NCBI GenBank assembly: GCA_021811235.1
Contig: JAJZPG010000012.1
Span: forward strand, 1-64,000
DNA from: Pseudomonadota bacterium
GTDB taxonomy: Bacteria; Pseudomonadota; Gammaproteobacteria; Burkholderiales; Thiobacillaceae
DNA: 64,000 nucleotides
Reading direction: 5' to 3'
In this document: piece after piece, positions 45,630-54,671 of the stretch
Numbering within the stretch: the first letter of the stretch is position 1
How the letters are laid out: the number at the start of each line of letters is the position of its first letter
Position numbers and translations under genes: made by a program
The notes under the pieces: model-generated
Databases searched by the model: none
What the model was told of the DNA's origin: nothing
Seen by the model: only the letters and a program-made list of their open reading frames with translations

Positions 45630-46451
45630 ATGCAGCAGCAGAAAAGCCTGACAGAGTGGCTCGATTTCCTGGGGCAGGCCGATATACCCGTGCTTAAGTA
45701 CACCGCGCGCGAGCTGGATCGCCTGCGCACGGACGATGCGCAGCTCAACGCCCGCCGCGTGGCCGACGTGGTGACCGACGATCCGTTGATGACGGTCAAG
45801 CTGCTGCGAGCCATGCAGACGCGCAAGCATCGCAACCAGCAGTACGAGCTGGTCGACGTCAAACAGACGCTGCTGATGATGGGACTGGATACGTTTTTCC
45901 GCGAAGTGCCGGCGATCCCGCTCGCGGAAGACGTCCTGCATGCACACCCGGCCGCGCTGACCCAGCTGCTGCACACGGCGCGCCGTGCGCAGCGTTCGTC
46001 GCATTACGCGTTCGACTGGGCGCTACGCCTGCACGATCTGCATGCGGAAGAGGTGCTGGTGTCGGCGCTGCTCACCCATGTCGCCGAAATGCTGATGTGG
46101 TGCTTCAATCCCGAGGCGATGCTCGTCATCAGGAAGCTGCAGGGGGCCGACCCGACGCTGCGCAGCGCAGACGCACAACGGCTGGTGCTGGGCTTCAGCG
46201 GGATGGAGCTGCAGCGGCAGTTGACGCTCGAATGGCAATTGCCGGCGTTGCTGGCGAATCTGACGGATCCGGCACAGGCCCGTTCGACACGGGTGCGCAA
46301 CGTCATGCTGGCGGTCAATCTGGCGCGCCATTCCGCGCATGGCTGGCACGATGCCGCGCTGCCGGACGATTACAGCCAGATCGCGGAACTGCTGCATCTG
46401 GACGAGAACAAGGTGATGGCGCTGGTCCAAACCGGTTCCGCTGCCGGCTGA
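45630..46451 (+). CDS. HDOD domain protein
   Basis: A 273-residue protein with the HDOD fold of signal-transduction proteins: IPVLKYTARELDRL, VADVVTDDPLMTVKLLRAMQTR, VDVKQTLLMMGLDTFFREV, ALLTHVAEMLMWCF. The metal-binding HD residues are absent as expected. The ATG at 45630 has a strong AGGGAGGTGAGGAGG ahead of it; a longer frame is less likely. It converges on the MinD-like gene 23 bp away, with a GCCGGC inverted repeat between. Confidence 0.8.
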   Translation: MQQQKSLTEWLDFLGQADIPVLKYTARELDRLRTDDAQLNARRVADVVTDDPLMTVKLLRAMQTRKHRNQQYELVDVKQTLLMMGLDTFFREVPAIPLAEDVLHAHPAALTQLLHTARRAQRSSHYAFDWALRLHDLHAEEVLVSALLTHVAEMLMWCFNPEAMLVIRKLQGADPTLRSADAQRLVLGFSGMELQRQLTLEWQLPALLANLTDPAQARSTRVRNVMLAVNLARHSAHGWHDAALPDDYSQIAELLHLDENKVMALVQTGSAAG

Positions 46452-46474
46452 CGCCGGCAATGCCCTCCCTGGCG

Positions 46475-47311
46475 CTACGCCAGTCTGGGCATGACGGTTT
46501 TTTCCAGCTTGTTCGCGATCTGGGAAATGGCCTGCCCCGCGGGGCAACCGGGCGAGAGCTGCATCAGCAGCTGGCGCCGCATCACCGCCTCGCGCACTTC
46601 GGCGTCGACGGGAATGTCGCCCAGGTGGACGAGGCGGATGGGGTGGCTGGCGTCGGGGACGACGAAGCGATCGAGCACGTGCTGCAGCTGATGGGTGATG
46701 GGCAGTCCGGCGCCCGGGCGGGAGGCCTGGTTGACGACGATGCGCACCGTCTGGCGCTGCTGCTGGCCCACCAGCACCTTGATCGTGGCGTAGGCGTCGG
46801 TCAGCGAGGTGGGTTCGGGGGTGGCGACCATCAGCACCTCGGACGCCAGCGAGACGGCGAACAGGACGACGTCGGAAATCCCGGCGCCGGTGTCCAGCAG
46901 CACGATGTCGTAATTCGGCACCAAATTGCCCATGATGCGCAGGAATTCATCGCGTACCTCGGGGGTGAGCCGCGAATACTCGACCATGCCGGATCCCGCC
47001 AGCAGCACGGAGAAACCGCCCGGCGCCTGCAGGATGGCCTCTTCCAGCTTGGCCTTGCCGGTGAAGACGTCGTGTAGCGTGATCTTGGGATACAGGTTCA
47101 GCACCACGTCGAGGTTGGCAAGCCCGAGGTCGGCGTCGAGCACCAGCACCTTGTGGCCGCGCTTGGCCAGGGCGGCAGCGAGGTTGGCGGAGACGAAGGT
47201 CTTGCCGACGCCGCCCTTGCCGCTGGTGACGGCGATCACCTTGCCCAGCGGTTTCAGCGGCAGCCGGCTGGTGTCCCGCTGCTCGGAGGATGGGGTCAGG
47301 ACTTCGTTCAT
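46475..47311 (-). CDS. MinD/ParA-family ATPase (FleN-like)
   Basis: A 278-residue deviant-Walker ATPase: P-loop SGKGGVGKTFVSANLAAALAKRG (30-38), DADLGLANLDVVLNL, LLDTGAGISDVVLFAVSLASEVLMVATPEPTSLTDAYATIKVL. The DADLGLANLD and EPTSLTDAYA signatures match FleN/YlxH/FlhG, regulators of flagellar number or placement. No flagellar genes lie here. It overlaps the upstream diguanylate cyclase gene by 4 bp (ATGA), so both are made together. Confidence 0.85.
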   Translation of the reverse strand: MNEVLTPSSEQRDTSRLPLKPLGKVIAVTSGKGGVGKTFVSANLAAALAKRGHKVLVLDADLGLANLDVVLNLYPKITLHDVFTGKAKLEEAILQAPGGFSVLLAGSGMVEYSRLTPEVRDEFLRIMGNLVPNYDIVLLDTGAGISDVVLFAVSLASEVLMVATPEPTSLTDAYATIKVLVGQQQRQTVRIVVNQASRPGAGLPITHQLQHVLDRFVVPDASHPIRLVHLGDIPVDAEVREAVMRRQLLMQLSPGCPAGQAISQIANKLEKTVMPRLA

Positions 47312-48102
47312 GCGTTGACTCGGTGGAGGGGATCGTCCGCCGGGGCGGGCGTGCCGCCGGGCAGGCTGGCTGTCAGTGCGGGGGCGGGGTCCGTCAGATG
47401 GCTGAACAGCAGGCCTTTCTCTTCGGCACTGACCGAAATTTCCTGCGGCTGATCGAGCAACACCAGGTTGCGTCCGTCGGCCTTGGCGCGGTACAGCTGC
47501 TGGTCGGCGCGTTCGATCCACAGGTCGGCGGTGGATCGCACCCATTCCGGCGCGTAGGCGCCGCCGATGCTGATGGTGATCTGCAGGTTGGCCATCGGCG
47601 AAACGGCAATCGACAGCGATTCGATGGTGCGGCGGATGCGCTCGGCAACGGCGCGCCCGCAGGCCGGGCGGCAGTTGGGCAGGATCATCGCGAATTCCTC
47701 GCCGCCATAGCGCGCGACGGTGTCCATCGGCCGCACGCAGCCGGCCAGGCAGTGGCCGACGGCCTTCAGCACCTGGTCGCCGACCAGGTGGCCATGGGTG
47801 TCGTTGATGTGCTTGAAGTGGTCGATGTCGAGCAGCAGCAGCAGGATCGATTCGCCCGATCGCGCGACGATCTCGATCGAGCGTTCGAGCACCGCCCGAA
47901 AATGCCTGCGGTTGCCCAGGCCAGTCAGCGGATCCTTGAGAGAAAGTTCGCACAGACTGTCGACCACCCGCTGCAGGTAAGCGAGGGGGGACTCGCCGGG
48001 TTCCTGGCTGTCTGCCTGTCCGGCGTGCTTCAGCAGCGCGCGGGCGTCGTCCAGTCTCAGGGTATGCAGGTCGATCTGGGAGGGCGTGATCAAGGATGCC
48101 AC
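47308..48102 (-). CDS. Soluble diguanylate cyclase (GGDEF)
   Basis: A 264-residue cytoplasmic protein. An N-terminal helical segment of about 55 residues with no clear sensor domain is followed by a GGDEF domain with SLKDPLTGLGNRRHF, DIDHFKHINDTHGHLVGD and active GGEEF at 133-137. RPMD at 124-127 is an intact I-site. A low-complexity tail of about 45 residues ends the protein. Its stop overlaps the MinD-like gene start. Confidence 0.88.
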   Translation of the reverse strand: MASLITPSQIDLHTLRLDDARALLKHAGQADSQEPGESPLAYLQRVVDSLCELSLKDPLTGLGNRRHFRAVLERSIEIVARSGESILLLLLDIDHFKHINDTHGHLVGDQVLKAVGHCLAGCVRPMDTVARYGGEEFAMILPNCRPACGRAVAERIRRTIESLSIAVSPMANLQITISIGGAYAPEWVRSTADLWIERADQQLYRAKADGRNLVLLDQPQEISVSAEEKGLLFSHLTDPAPALTASLPGGTPAPADDPLHRVNA

Positions 48103-48259
48103 AGCGGTTCAAGTACCTGGCGTTCAAAGTCAAGAAAAGGACCAGGAAGAGAGAACTCAACCGCCTTTGCGGCGAGTATGTGGGGATTTGCGCCTTTGAT
48201 CAAGCGCCCGGGCGGCGATCAGCCTGGTTATGGGCGTTTCGGGCGGAGCGGGCAGCCGG

Positions 48260-49180
48260 TCAGCCCACCGCCATGGCGAGTTCGGGTTCGTCCCCGGCAG
48301 CCGCCTGCGGCGGGAACGGGAGTCGTTCCACTTCGTTGCCCCGCTCGTTGCGATAAATCAATTCGCGGGTGGCGAAGTCGTACTCCGGGTGGCGCGGGTC
48401 GCTCCAGTGATTGAGGAAATGGACATAGAACGCCGAGAACAGGCCCCGGGCCGGTTTGTCCTTCTGCAGGGCGAACACGTATTCGGGCTGTGACTTCAGC
48501 TCCTGGCCGTCATGGCAGTACTGCACCCACACATATTCGCCGGTGACGATCAGGTTCCAGAAAGGGGGATCGTCGTAGAACTTCAGCGTGACCTTCTTTC
48601 CCGCAGCAGCCAGGCTGGCCAGACGGCCGATCGTTGCGGCGGTTTCCTGGCAGTAGGTCTCCAACAGGGGAGCGGGGTCGCCCAGCGACAGCACACGCCG
48701 CATGGCGCCCGCGCCGTAGGGATTCATCAGCATCACCCGCAATTCGTAGCTGTGATCGATGACGCGCCGCAGCTGGCGCTGTTCCGACACGAACGTGTCG
48801 TAGCCGGTAACCGACATCACCGACACATCGCGGGTGCCGGTGATGCGGTCGAGCAGGGTGCGGTCGGTGCGGCCGGAGAAGCGGCTGCCCTCCTCGCGTA
48901 CGTGGACCAGCGAGATCAGGCGGTTCATCCGGCGGCTGAGATGTCCCTGCCGGGCGCCGAGGAAGAGGTTGAACAGCACGACCAGCACGGCGGCGAAAAT
49001 GATTTCGTTGATCAGCAGCAACTGCGAATCGTATTCCACCATGGGCCACCAGGTGAACAGGATGAATTTGGCCAGCATCGGCAGGGAAAAGGCGATGCCG
49101 ACTGCCAGCAGGGTCACGCCGATGTGGCCCAGGATGTGTTTAAGGGTGTGAATGATGCCGGTGAAATGTGGGGTCTCCAT
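48260..49180 (-). CDS. Two-helix membrane protein of unknown function
   Basis: A 306-residue protein starting at ATG 49180 behind AAGGAGCGG. Two N-terminal helices (about 12-36 and 50-72) are followed by a soluble domain of about 225 residues: SVMSVTGYDTFVSE, LRRVIDHSYELRVMLMNPYG, TLKFYDDPPFWNLIVTGEYVWVQYCHDGQELKSQPEYVF, FYVHFLNHWSD. The strand-loop pattern resembles phospholipase-D-like sugar/phosphate domains, but the HKD motif is not seen. Likely a membrane-linked sensor or enzyme; family not identified. Confidence 0.65.
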   Translation of the reverse strand: METPHFTGIIHTLKHILGHIGVTLLAVGIAFSLPMLAKFILFTWWPMVEYDSQLLLINEIIFAAVLVVLFNLFLGARQGHLSRRMNRLISLVHVREEGSRFSGRTDRTLLDRITGTRDVSVMSVTGYDTFVSEQRQLRRVIDHSYELRVMLMNPYGAGAMRRVLSLGDPAPLLETYCQETAATIGRLASLAAAGKKVTLKFYDDPPFWNLIVTGEYVWVQYCHDGQELKSQPEYVFALQKDKPARGLFSAFYVHFLNHWSDPRHPEYDFATRELIYRNERGNEVERLPFPPQAAAGDEPELAMAVG

Positions 49181-49434
49181 ACCGCTCCTTGACTGCCGGC
49201 AAACGACGCCGGCCGGGTTGAAATGCATCCGCGCCTCAGCAGGTGAGGGGGCAGTACGGGAGATTGGAAACCGGAAAGCACAATAGGTTCACCCAGCCGG
49301 GTGGAACCCGCGGTACGAGGCCATGTCATTACGCAAGACAAACTGAACAGACTGCGCCGCGAATCCCCGTCGGACGGGACGCGGCCACCCTGCCCGACCC
49401 CGGTCGGTCGAACAGGCCCTGCCCTGGCAAGGCG
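49181..49434. other. Intergenic region without a recognised gene
   Basis: No supported coding frame. Small hairpins are visible (for example CCCGTC-G-GACGGG near 49367-49379). The upstream side probably holds the promoter of the membrane protein gene on the minus strand. Confidence 0.4.
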
Positions 49435-49806
49435 TCAGGCGACGCTGCCGAAACTGCGGTCGGTGGCGATGAAGGGCGCCTTCAGGCCGGCGATGCGGCA
49501 GCTTTGCGCGATCGGCCCACCCGGAAAGAGGGTGTAGAGGTATTTCAGGCCGCCTTTCTGGTGGAAGCATTCGTCCAGGGCGTCGTGCAGGTCGCGCAGG
49601 TTGATGATGGTGTCGTCGGCGTGATGCGCGTAATAGCTCTGCAGGGCGCGCACCGCTTCCCAATGGTCTGGCGAGAGATCCAGCCCTTCCTCGCGCGCGA
49701 CCTGCATCGCCTCGTCGCGTGTCCAGTCGAGCGGCGCATGGGGAAAATCGGGGTCGCTAGCCGGCTCCCGGATCAGCCGGTTGATATCGGTCGAAACGTG
49801 CAGCAT
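49435..49806 (-). CDS. TusE/DsrC/DsvC family sulfur-relay-like protein
   Basis: A 123-residue DsrC-fold protein: DWTRDEAMQVAREEGLDLSPDHWEAVRALQSYYAHH and YLYTLFPGGPIAQSCRIAGL are diagnostic. True DsrC ends with two redox cysteines, CysB in xxCxxAGLP and CysA next to the C-terminus (PTGCV). Here the CysB position is kept (Cys103) while the arm reads APFIATDRSFGSVA, without CysA. That matches neither DsrC (both), TusE (CysA only) nor the cysteine-free type. ATG at 49806 follows AAGGAG by 6 bp. It precedes nothing convergent; a periplasmic DsrE-like gene lies upstream on the same strand. Confidence 0.85.
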   Translation of the reverse strand: MLHVSTDINRLIREPASDPDFPHAPLDWTRDEAMQVAREEGLDLSPDHWEAVRALQSYYAHHADDTIINLRDLHDALDECFHQKGGLKYLYTLFPGGPIAQSCRIAGLKAPFIATDRSFGSVA

Positions 49807-49892
49807 GGTCATCTCCTTATGGCTGACGGGGTACCTTTTAAAAATAGGCCAGGCCGCCGCCGGGTACAAGCAGCGTTTGCGGATGAAGTCTT

Positions 49893-50426
49893 TCAGCGCA
49901 TGTAGGCGTATCCCTCCTGCTGCAGCCGCACGATCTCGGCGTCCGCCATGGGGACAAGGGTGACGAAGCCGTGGATGTCCTCGGGCTGGAAGCCGTGCAT
50001 TCCGGCTGCCAGCCGGCACATGCGGAATTCGATGATGCCGGACTGGGTGGCGCTCTGCGCGCGCTGCATCAGGTCGCGGTACTTCGGATAATTCCTGATG
50101 GAAAAGAAGGGGATTTCGTTGCCGTGCAGCAGGATCACGATGCGGCTGTCGAACGGGTCGGAGCCGTTGAGGTCGGCCAGCAGCATGGCGCGGCTGATCA
50201 CGCCGCGCATCGTCGCTTCGCTGCCGGTGGTAACGTCGTAGACGACCTTCTGCCGTCCGTATGCCTGCTCCACGGCCCGGGCGTGCCCCCACGGCGCTTC
50301 GCTGGCCTGGGCGAAATCCGGCAAGAGCGCGGCGGCCAGCAGCAAGCCGGCGAGCGCGGCCCAGGCCTGTGCTGCAGGCGCGCTGGCGCGGCGGGCCGAG
50401 GGGGGATGCAAGGCGTTCGGATGCAT
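49893..50426 (-). CDS. DsrE family protein, exported
   Basis: A 177-residue protein with a signal peptide (AWAALAGLLLAAALLPDFAQA) and a DsrE/YchN-like alpha-beta domain: VVYDVTTGSEATMRGVISRAMLLADLNG, RIVILLHGNEIPFFSI, and Cys137 in FRMCRLAAGMHGF, the position of the reactive cysteine in DsrE/TusD. It ends GFVTLVPMADAEIVRLQQEGYAYMR. Periplasmic DsrE-like proteins occur widely in sulfur oxidisers. It lies 86 bp upstream of the DsrC-like gene on the same strand. AGGAGAG precedes the ATG. Confidence 0.82.
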   Translation of the reverse strand: MHPNALHPPSARRASAPAAQAWAALAGLLLAAALLPDFAQASEAPWGHARAVEQAYGRQKVVYDVTTGSEATMRGVISRAMLLADLNGSDPFDSRIVILLHGNEIPFFSIRNYPKYRDLMQRAQSATQSGIIEFRMCRLAAGMHGFQPEDIHGFVTLVPMADAEIVRLQQEGYAYMR

Positions 50427-50564
50427 GAAGTCTCTCCTGTTGCGGCCGGGAGTCCGATGGACCCGTCGTGAAGGCAGTTCGTTCAGCATACCGGGCGGCA
50501 GCCCGCCGCTCCATCCTGGAGCGGCGGGTGTGTCCAGGGATGGCCGCCGCGGCGGCCATGAAAA

Positions 50565-50584
50565 AACCGGGCCTGGGCCCGGTT
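50565..50584 (-). terminator. Rho-independent terminator of the small secreted protein
   Basis: AACCGGGCC-TG-GGCCCGGTT, followed on the minus strand by a run of T (complement of A6 at 50561-50566). It lies 33 bp after the stop of the minus-strand 85-residue gene. Confidence 0.85.
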
Positions 50585-50616
50585 CTCAGGAGAAAGCAGG
50601 GATCAGGCCCGCCGCT

Positions 50617-50874
50617 TCAGCGGCTGCTGCCCCCGCCGGAGGTCAGGGTGGTGGTGGTGTCGAGGTAGCGGTTCACCGTGTCGGCGCCGGCGCCCATGCT
50701 CACGAAATCGGCAAACTCGGTACCGCTGAGATCGTCCTCGATGCGGGTGTTGTGGATGTCATTCGGCATATTGGCCCAGCCGGCACCGTTGGGGCTGTTG
50801 TGGTCGGCCAGGGCGGATGCCGAGACGAGGGCGGCCAGGGAACCGAAAACCAGGGCGTGTGCAGTGCGCTTCAT
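50617..50874 (-). CDS. Small secreted protein of unknown function
   Basis: An 85-residue protein with signal peptide (MKRTAHALVFGSLAALVSASALA) and a mature region of about 62 residues with N/D-rich ADHNSPNGAGWANMPNDIHNTRIEDDL and a Thr/Ser/Gly tail. AGGAGTGATTC precedes the ATG, and a terminator follows, so it is a single-gene unit. No family recognised. Confidence 0.7.
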   Translation of the reverse strand: MKRTAHALVFGSLAALVSASALADHNSPNGAGWANMPNDIHNTRIEDDLSGTEFADFVSMGAGADTVNRYLDTTTTLTSGGGSSR

Positions 50875-51052
50875 GAATCACTCCTATTCAGATGAACATA
50901 TCCGTCATGCGGGGAAATGCATGCGGTGTGGGCATCCTAGGGAGGATCTGTCGCATCCCTGTGTCGGCGGCGTTCCAGAATGTGACGGTCTGTGACAGCG
51001 GCGAAGGACGGACTAAGCTGAAACCATCCCGTCCGCTGCGAAGGAAGCTGTC

Positions 51053-51589
51053 ATGGCCAAGCGATCCTATCCCCTGTCCAAAGTCTACGGCCTGCTGGAG
51101 CCGGGGCCGGTGGTGCTGGTGACCACCGCCCGCAAGGGCCGCGCCAACATCATGACGATGTCGTGGCACACCATGATGGAATTCGAGCCGCCGCTCATAG
51201 GCTGTGTGATCAGCGGACGCAACGCCTCGTTCGACACGCTGCGCGCGACGAAGGAATGCGTGATCAACGTCCCGACGCGGGAACTGGCGAAGCAGGTGGT
51301 CGGCGTCGGCAACTGCTCGGGGCTCAAGGTCGACAAGTTCGCCAGGTTCGGCCTCACGCCCGTCGTCGCCAGCGAGGTACAGGCGCCGCTGATCGCGGAG
51401 TGCTACGCCAGTCTCGAATGCCGGGTGGCCGACACGCGCTTGGTGAACCGCTACAACTTCTTCGTCCTCGAGGTGGTAAAGGCATGGGTCGACACTGCCG
51501 TGAAGCAGCCGCAGACGTTGCATCATCGCGGCAATGGCGTGTTCGCGGTGGCGAGCGAGACGATGAAGTTGCGTTCAGGGGCGAAATAG
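51053..51589 (+). CDS. Flavin reductase family protein
   Basis: A 178-residue FMN-binding split-barrel protein: PGPVVLVTTARKGRANIMTMSWHTMMEFEPPLIGCVIS, FDTLRATKECVINVPTRELAKQVVGVGNCSG and a HHRGNGVFAV end, typical of the flavin-reductase-like domain. Family members reduce FMN/FAD or serve as flavoredoxins; the partner is not evident. GAAGGAAGC precedes the start. Confidence 0.88.
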   Translation: MAKRSYPLSKVYGLLEPGPVVLVTTARKGRANIMTMSWHTMMEFEPPLIGCVISGRNASFDTLRATKECVINVPTRELAKQVVGVGNCSGLKVDKFARFGLTPVVASEVQAPLIAECYASLECRVADTRLVNRYNFFVLEVVKAWVDTAVKQPQTLHHRGNGVFAVASETMKLRSGAK

Positions 51590-51676
51590 CCGGCGTTTGC
51601 CGGGTCTCGCGGCTGGATTTCCGGCGCCAGCCGACAGGCTGAAATGTCTGCAGCCGTTCAAGCGAAAGGGAACACC

Positions 51677-51877
51677 ATGAGCATTGCAAAAACCATCGAG
51701 GTCACGGCGAGTTCCGAAAAAGGATTCGAAGACGCGATCAAGCAGGGCATCGCGAAGGCGGCGGAGACGCTGGAGAACATCACCGGCGCCTGGGTGATGG
51801 ATCAGAGCGTGAAGGTGAAGAAAGGCAAGATCACCGAATACGGCGTCAGGATGAAGCTGACCTTCATCCTGAAATAA
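51677..51877 (+). CDS. Dodecin (flavin-storage protein)
   Basis: A 66-residue dodecin: AKTIEVTASSEKGFEDAIKQGIAKAAETLENITGAWV with Trp39, which stacks on the flavin in the dodecamer, and a final strand YGVRMKLTFILK. It binds flavin in a hollow dodecamer to buffer free flavins. It lies 87 bp after a flavin reductase, a sensible partner. Confidence 0.93.
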   Translation: MSIAKTIEVTASSEKGFEDAIKQGIAKAAETLENITGAWVMDQSVKVKKGKITEYGVRMKLTFILK

Positions 51878-52053
51878 GGAATAACGCGTTCACTGCGGCG
51901 CTGCCCGGCAGGACGGCGCCGTCCGGACTTGCAGGATTTCCGACGGCGCGGAAGGCCGCTGCCGCGCCTGTTTGCGCCCGGCGCTTTCGGGCCCCCTCCC
52001 GTGGCCGCATAATGCGCGCTGTGTTTTGGCCGCCCGCGCGGCAGTCCGAGTTC

Positions 52054-53217
52054 ATGCCCAATCTCCCCTACTGGCGTCTGTCCGGTTTCTATTTCTTCTA
52101 TTTCGCCTTCGTCGGCGCGATGTCGCCGTTCTGGGGGCTGTACCTGCAGTCGCTGGCATTCAACGCATTCCAGATCAGCGTGTTGATGTCGCTGCTGCAG
52201 GTGATGCGGATCTTCGCGCCCAACATCTGGGGGCATATCGCCGATCGCAGCGGTCGCCGCACGGCGATCGTGCAGGTTGCGGCGCTGGGGAGCGTGCTGG
52301 CGTTCGCCGGGGTGTTTCTCGGCAGCGGTTTCTGGTGGCTGTTCGCGGTGATGGCGGCGCTGAGCTTCTTCTGGAGCGCGTCGCTGCCGCTGGTCGAGGC
52401 GATGACGCTGTCGCACCTGGGCGAGCGCACCGACGCATATGGCCGCATCCGCCTGTGGGGTTCGATCGGCTTCATCGTCATGGTGCTGGGGCTGGGCTAC
52501 GCGTTCGACCATGTGTCGATCAGCTGGCTGCCGTGGGCGGTATTGGCGGTCATGCTGGGCATCGCCGCGTTCGCGCGGGTGATACCCGAGGCGGACATCC
52601 TCGCCCATGCCAGCGACCACCATTCGATCTGGGACATCGTGAAACGGCCCGAGGTGGCGTCGCTGCTCGTCGCCTGCCTGCTGATGGCGGTGACGCACGG
52701 GCCGTACTACACCTTCTATTCGATCTATCTCGTCGACCACGGCTACGACAAATCCACCGTAGGCTGGCTGTGGGCGCTGGGCGTGCTGTGCGAGATCGGG
52801 ATTTTCCTCGTCATTCCGCGCATCTTCGCCCGGGTGACGCCGCGCCGGCTGATCCTGGCGAGTTTCGCGCTGGCGGTGCTGCGCTTCCTCCTGATCGCCT
52901 GGGGCGTGGAGTCGGTCTGGCTCGTGTGGGGCGCGCAGACGCTGCACGCCTTCACCTTCGGCACCTACCACGCGGCGGCGGTGGCGCTGATCCACCAGCA
53001 TTTTCGCGGGCGCCATCAGGCGCGCGGGCAGGCGCTTTACACCAGCCTGTCCTATGGCGTCGGCGGCACCATCGGCGGCTTGGCCAGCGGATTGACCTGG
53101 GAAGCGCCGGGGCCGGCGTGGACCTTCACCCTGGCTGCAGCGAGCGCGGCGCTGGCCTGGCTGGTCTATGCCGTGTGGGGTCAGACAAAACCCGTGCCAG
53201 CGCCCCTCAAGCTATGA
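52054..53217 (+). CDS. MFS transporter (PPP/HcaT-like)
   Basis: A 387-residue transporter with 12 helices. PYWRLSGFYFFYFAFVGAMSPFWGLYL at the N-terminus, MRIFAPNIWGHIADRSGRR (the MFS loop 2-3 motif), SLPLVEAMTLSHLGERTDAYGRIRLWGSIGF and TLHAFTFGTYHAAAVALIH match the 3-phenylpropionate permease-like group (HcaT). Substrate unknown. A CATAAT hexamer near 52008 may be its -10. ATG 52054 is used; an upstream in-frame start lacks support. Confidence 0.82.
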   Translation: MPNLPYWRLSGFYFFYFAFVGAMSPFWGLYLQSLAFNAFQISVLMSLLQVMRIFAPNIWGHIADRSGRRTAIVQVAALGSVLAFAGVFLGSGFWWLFAVMAALSFFWSASLPLVEAMTLSHLGERTDAYGRIRLWGSIGFIVMVLGLGYAFDHVSISWLPWAVLAVMLGIAAFARVIPEADILAHASDHHSIWDIVKRPEVASLLVACLLMAVTHGPYYTFYSIYLVDHGYDKSTVGWLWALGVLCEIGIFLVIPRIFARVTPRRLILASFALAVLRFLLIAWGVESVWLVWGAQTLHAFTFGTYHAAAVALIHQHFRGRHQARGQALYTSLSYGVGGTIGGLASGLTWEAPGPAWTFTLAAASAALAWLVYAVWGQTKPVPAPLKL

Positions 53218-53256
53218 AATAATCAGCGTTTTACGCGCTCTAACGCCTTATTCCGA

Positions 53257-54660
53257 ATGTCCGGCCAAACCTTGTTCAAGAAGCTGTGGGACGCCCACGT
53301 CGTCCACGTCGAGCCTGACGGCACCACGCTGCTCTATATCGACCGCCACCTGGTGCACGAAGTCACCAGCCCGCAGGCCTTCGAGGGGCTGAAGCTTGCC
53401 CATCGCAAACCGCGCCGCATCGACGCGGCGGTCGCCGTGCCCGACCACAACGTGCCGACCACCGACCGTTCGCAGGGCATCGCCGACCCGGTGTCGCGCC
53501 TGCAGGTGGAAACGCTCGACGCCAACTGCGCCGAATTCGGCATCACCGAATTCGGCATGAACGACATCCGCCAGGGCATCGTCCACGTCATCGGCCCCGA
53601 GGAGGGGCTGACCCTGCCGGGCATGACCGTGGTGTGCGGAGACTCGCATACCTCGACGCATGGCGCGTTCGGCGCACTGGCATTCGGCATCGGCACCTCC
53701 GAGGTCGAGCACGTGCTGGCGACGCAATGCCTGTGGCAGAAGCCGTCGAAGACCATGCTGGTCAAGGTCGAGGGCACGCTCGGCAAGGGCGTGACCGCGA
53801 AGGACATCGCGCTCGCCGTCATCGGCGAGATCGGCACCGCCGGCGGCACCGGCTACGCCATCGAGTTCGGCGGCTCGGCGATTCGTGCTCTCACGATGGA
53901 AGGCCGCATGACGCTGTGCAACATGGCGATCGAGGCGGGCGCGCGCGCCGGCATGGTGGCGGTCGACCAGACCACGATCGACTATGTCAAAGGCCGGCCC
54001 TACGCGCCCACGGGCGACGCCTGGGACAAGGCCGTGGCGTGGTGGAACACCCTGCATTCGGACGCCGACGCCCGGTTCGATCGCGTGGTCGAACTCGACG
54101 CCGCGAAGATCGAGCCGCAGGTCACCTGGGGCACCTCGCCCGAGATGGTGACGACCATCGGCGGCCGCGTGCCGAATCCAGCCGACGCGCCGAACGAGGT
54201 CAAGCGCCACGACTGGACGCGTGCGCTCGAATACATGGGCCTGACGGCCGGTACGCCGATCGACGAGATCCCGGTCGACAAGGTGTTCATCGGATCGTGC
54301 ACCAATTCACGGATCGAGGACCTGCGCGAGGCCGCGGCGGTGGCGAAGGGCTGCAAGGTCGCCGCTAATGTCAAGCTGGCGATGGTGGTGCCGGGTTCAG
54401 GCCTGGTGAAGCAGCAGGCCGAGGCCGAGGGCCTCGACAAGATCTTCGTCGAGGCCGGCTTCGAGTGGCGCGAGCCCGGCTGCTCGATGTGCCTGGCGAT
54501 GAACGCCGACCGCCTGGAGCCGGGCGAGCGCTGCGCCTCCACCTCCAACCGCAATTTCGAAGGGCGGCAAGGGCAGGGCGGCCGCACCCATCTGGTCAGC
54601 CCGGCCATGGCGGCTGCGGCCGCGTGCGCCGGGCACTTTGTCGACGTTCGCAAGGCGTGA
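53257..54660 (+). CDS. leuC: 3-isopropylmalate dehydratase large subunit
   Basis: A 467-residue aconitase-type subunit with the 4Fe-4S ligands in [16 protein letters not shown] and GCSMCLAMN, plus [24 protein letters not shown] and [25 protein letters not shown]. It isomerises 2- and 3-isopropylmalate with LeuD in leucine synthesis. First gene of leuC-(secreted repeat protein)-leuD-leuB. Confidence 0.97.
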   Translation: MSGQTLFKKLWDAHVVHVEPDGTTLLYIDRHLVHEVTSPQAFEGLKLAHRKPRRIDAAVAVPDHNVPTTDRSQGIADPVSRLQVETLDANCAEFGITEFGMNDIRQGIVHVIGPEEGLTLPGMTVVCGDSHTSTHGAFGALAFGIGTSEVEHVLATQCLWQKPSKTMLVKVEGTLGKGVTAKDIALAVIGEIGTAGGTGYAIEFGGSAIRALTMEGRMTLCNMAIEAGARAGMVAVDQTTIDYVKGRPYAPTGDAWDKAVAWWNTLHSDADARFDRVVELDAAKIEPQVTWGTSPEMVTTIGGRVPNPADAPNEVKRHDWTRALEYMGLTAGTPIDEIPVDKVFIGSCTNSRIEDLREAAAVAKGCKVAANVKLAMVVPGSGLVKQQAEAEGLDKIFVEAGFEWREPGCSMCLAMNADRLEPGERCASTSNRNFEGRQGQGGRTHLVSPAMAAAAACAGHFVDVRKA

Positions 54661-54671
54661 GGAGAGAGGCG

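Noticed and set aside
49181-49434. Additional small gene between the membrane protein and the DsrC-like gene
   Set aside because: Frames here are shadows without ribosome sites or protein-like composition.
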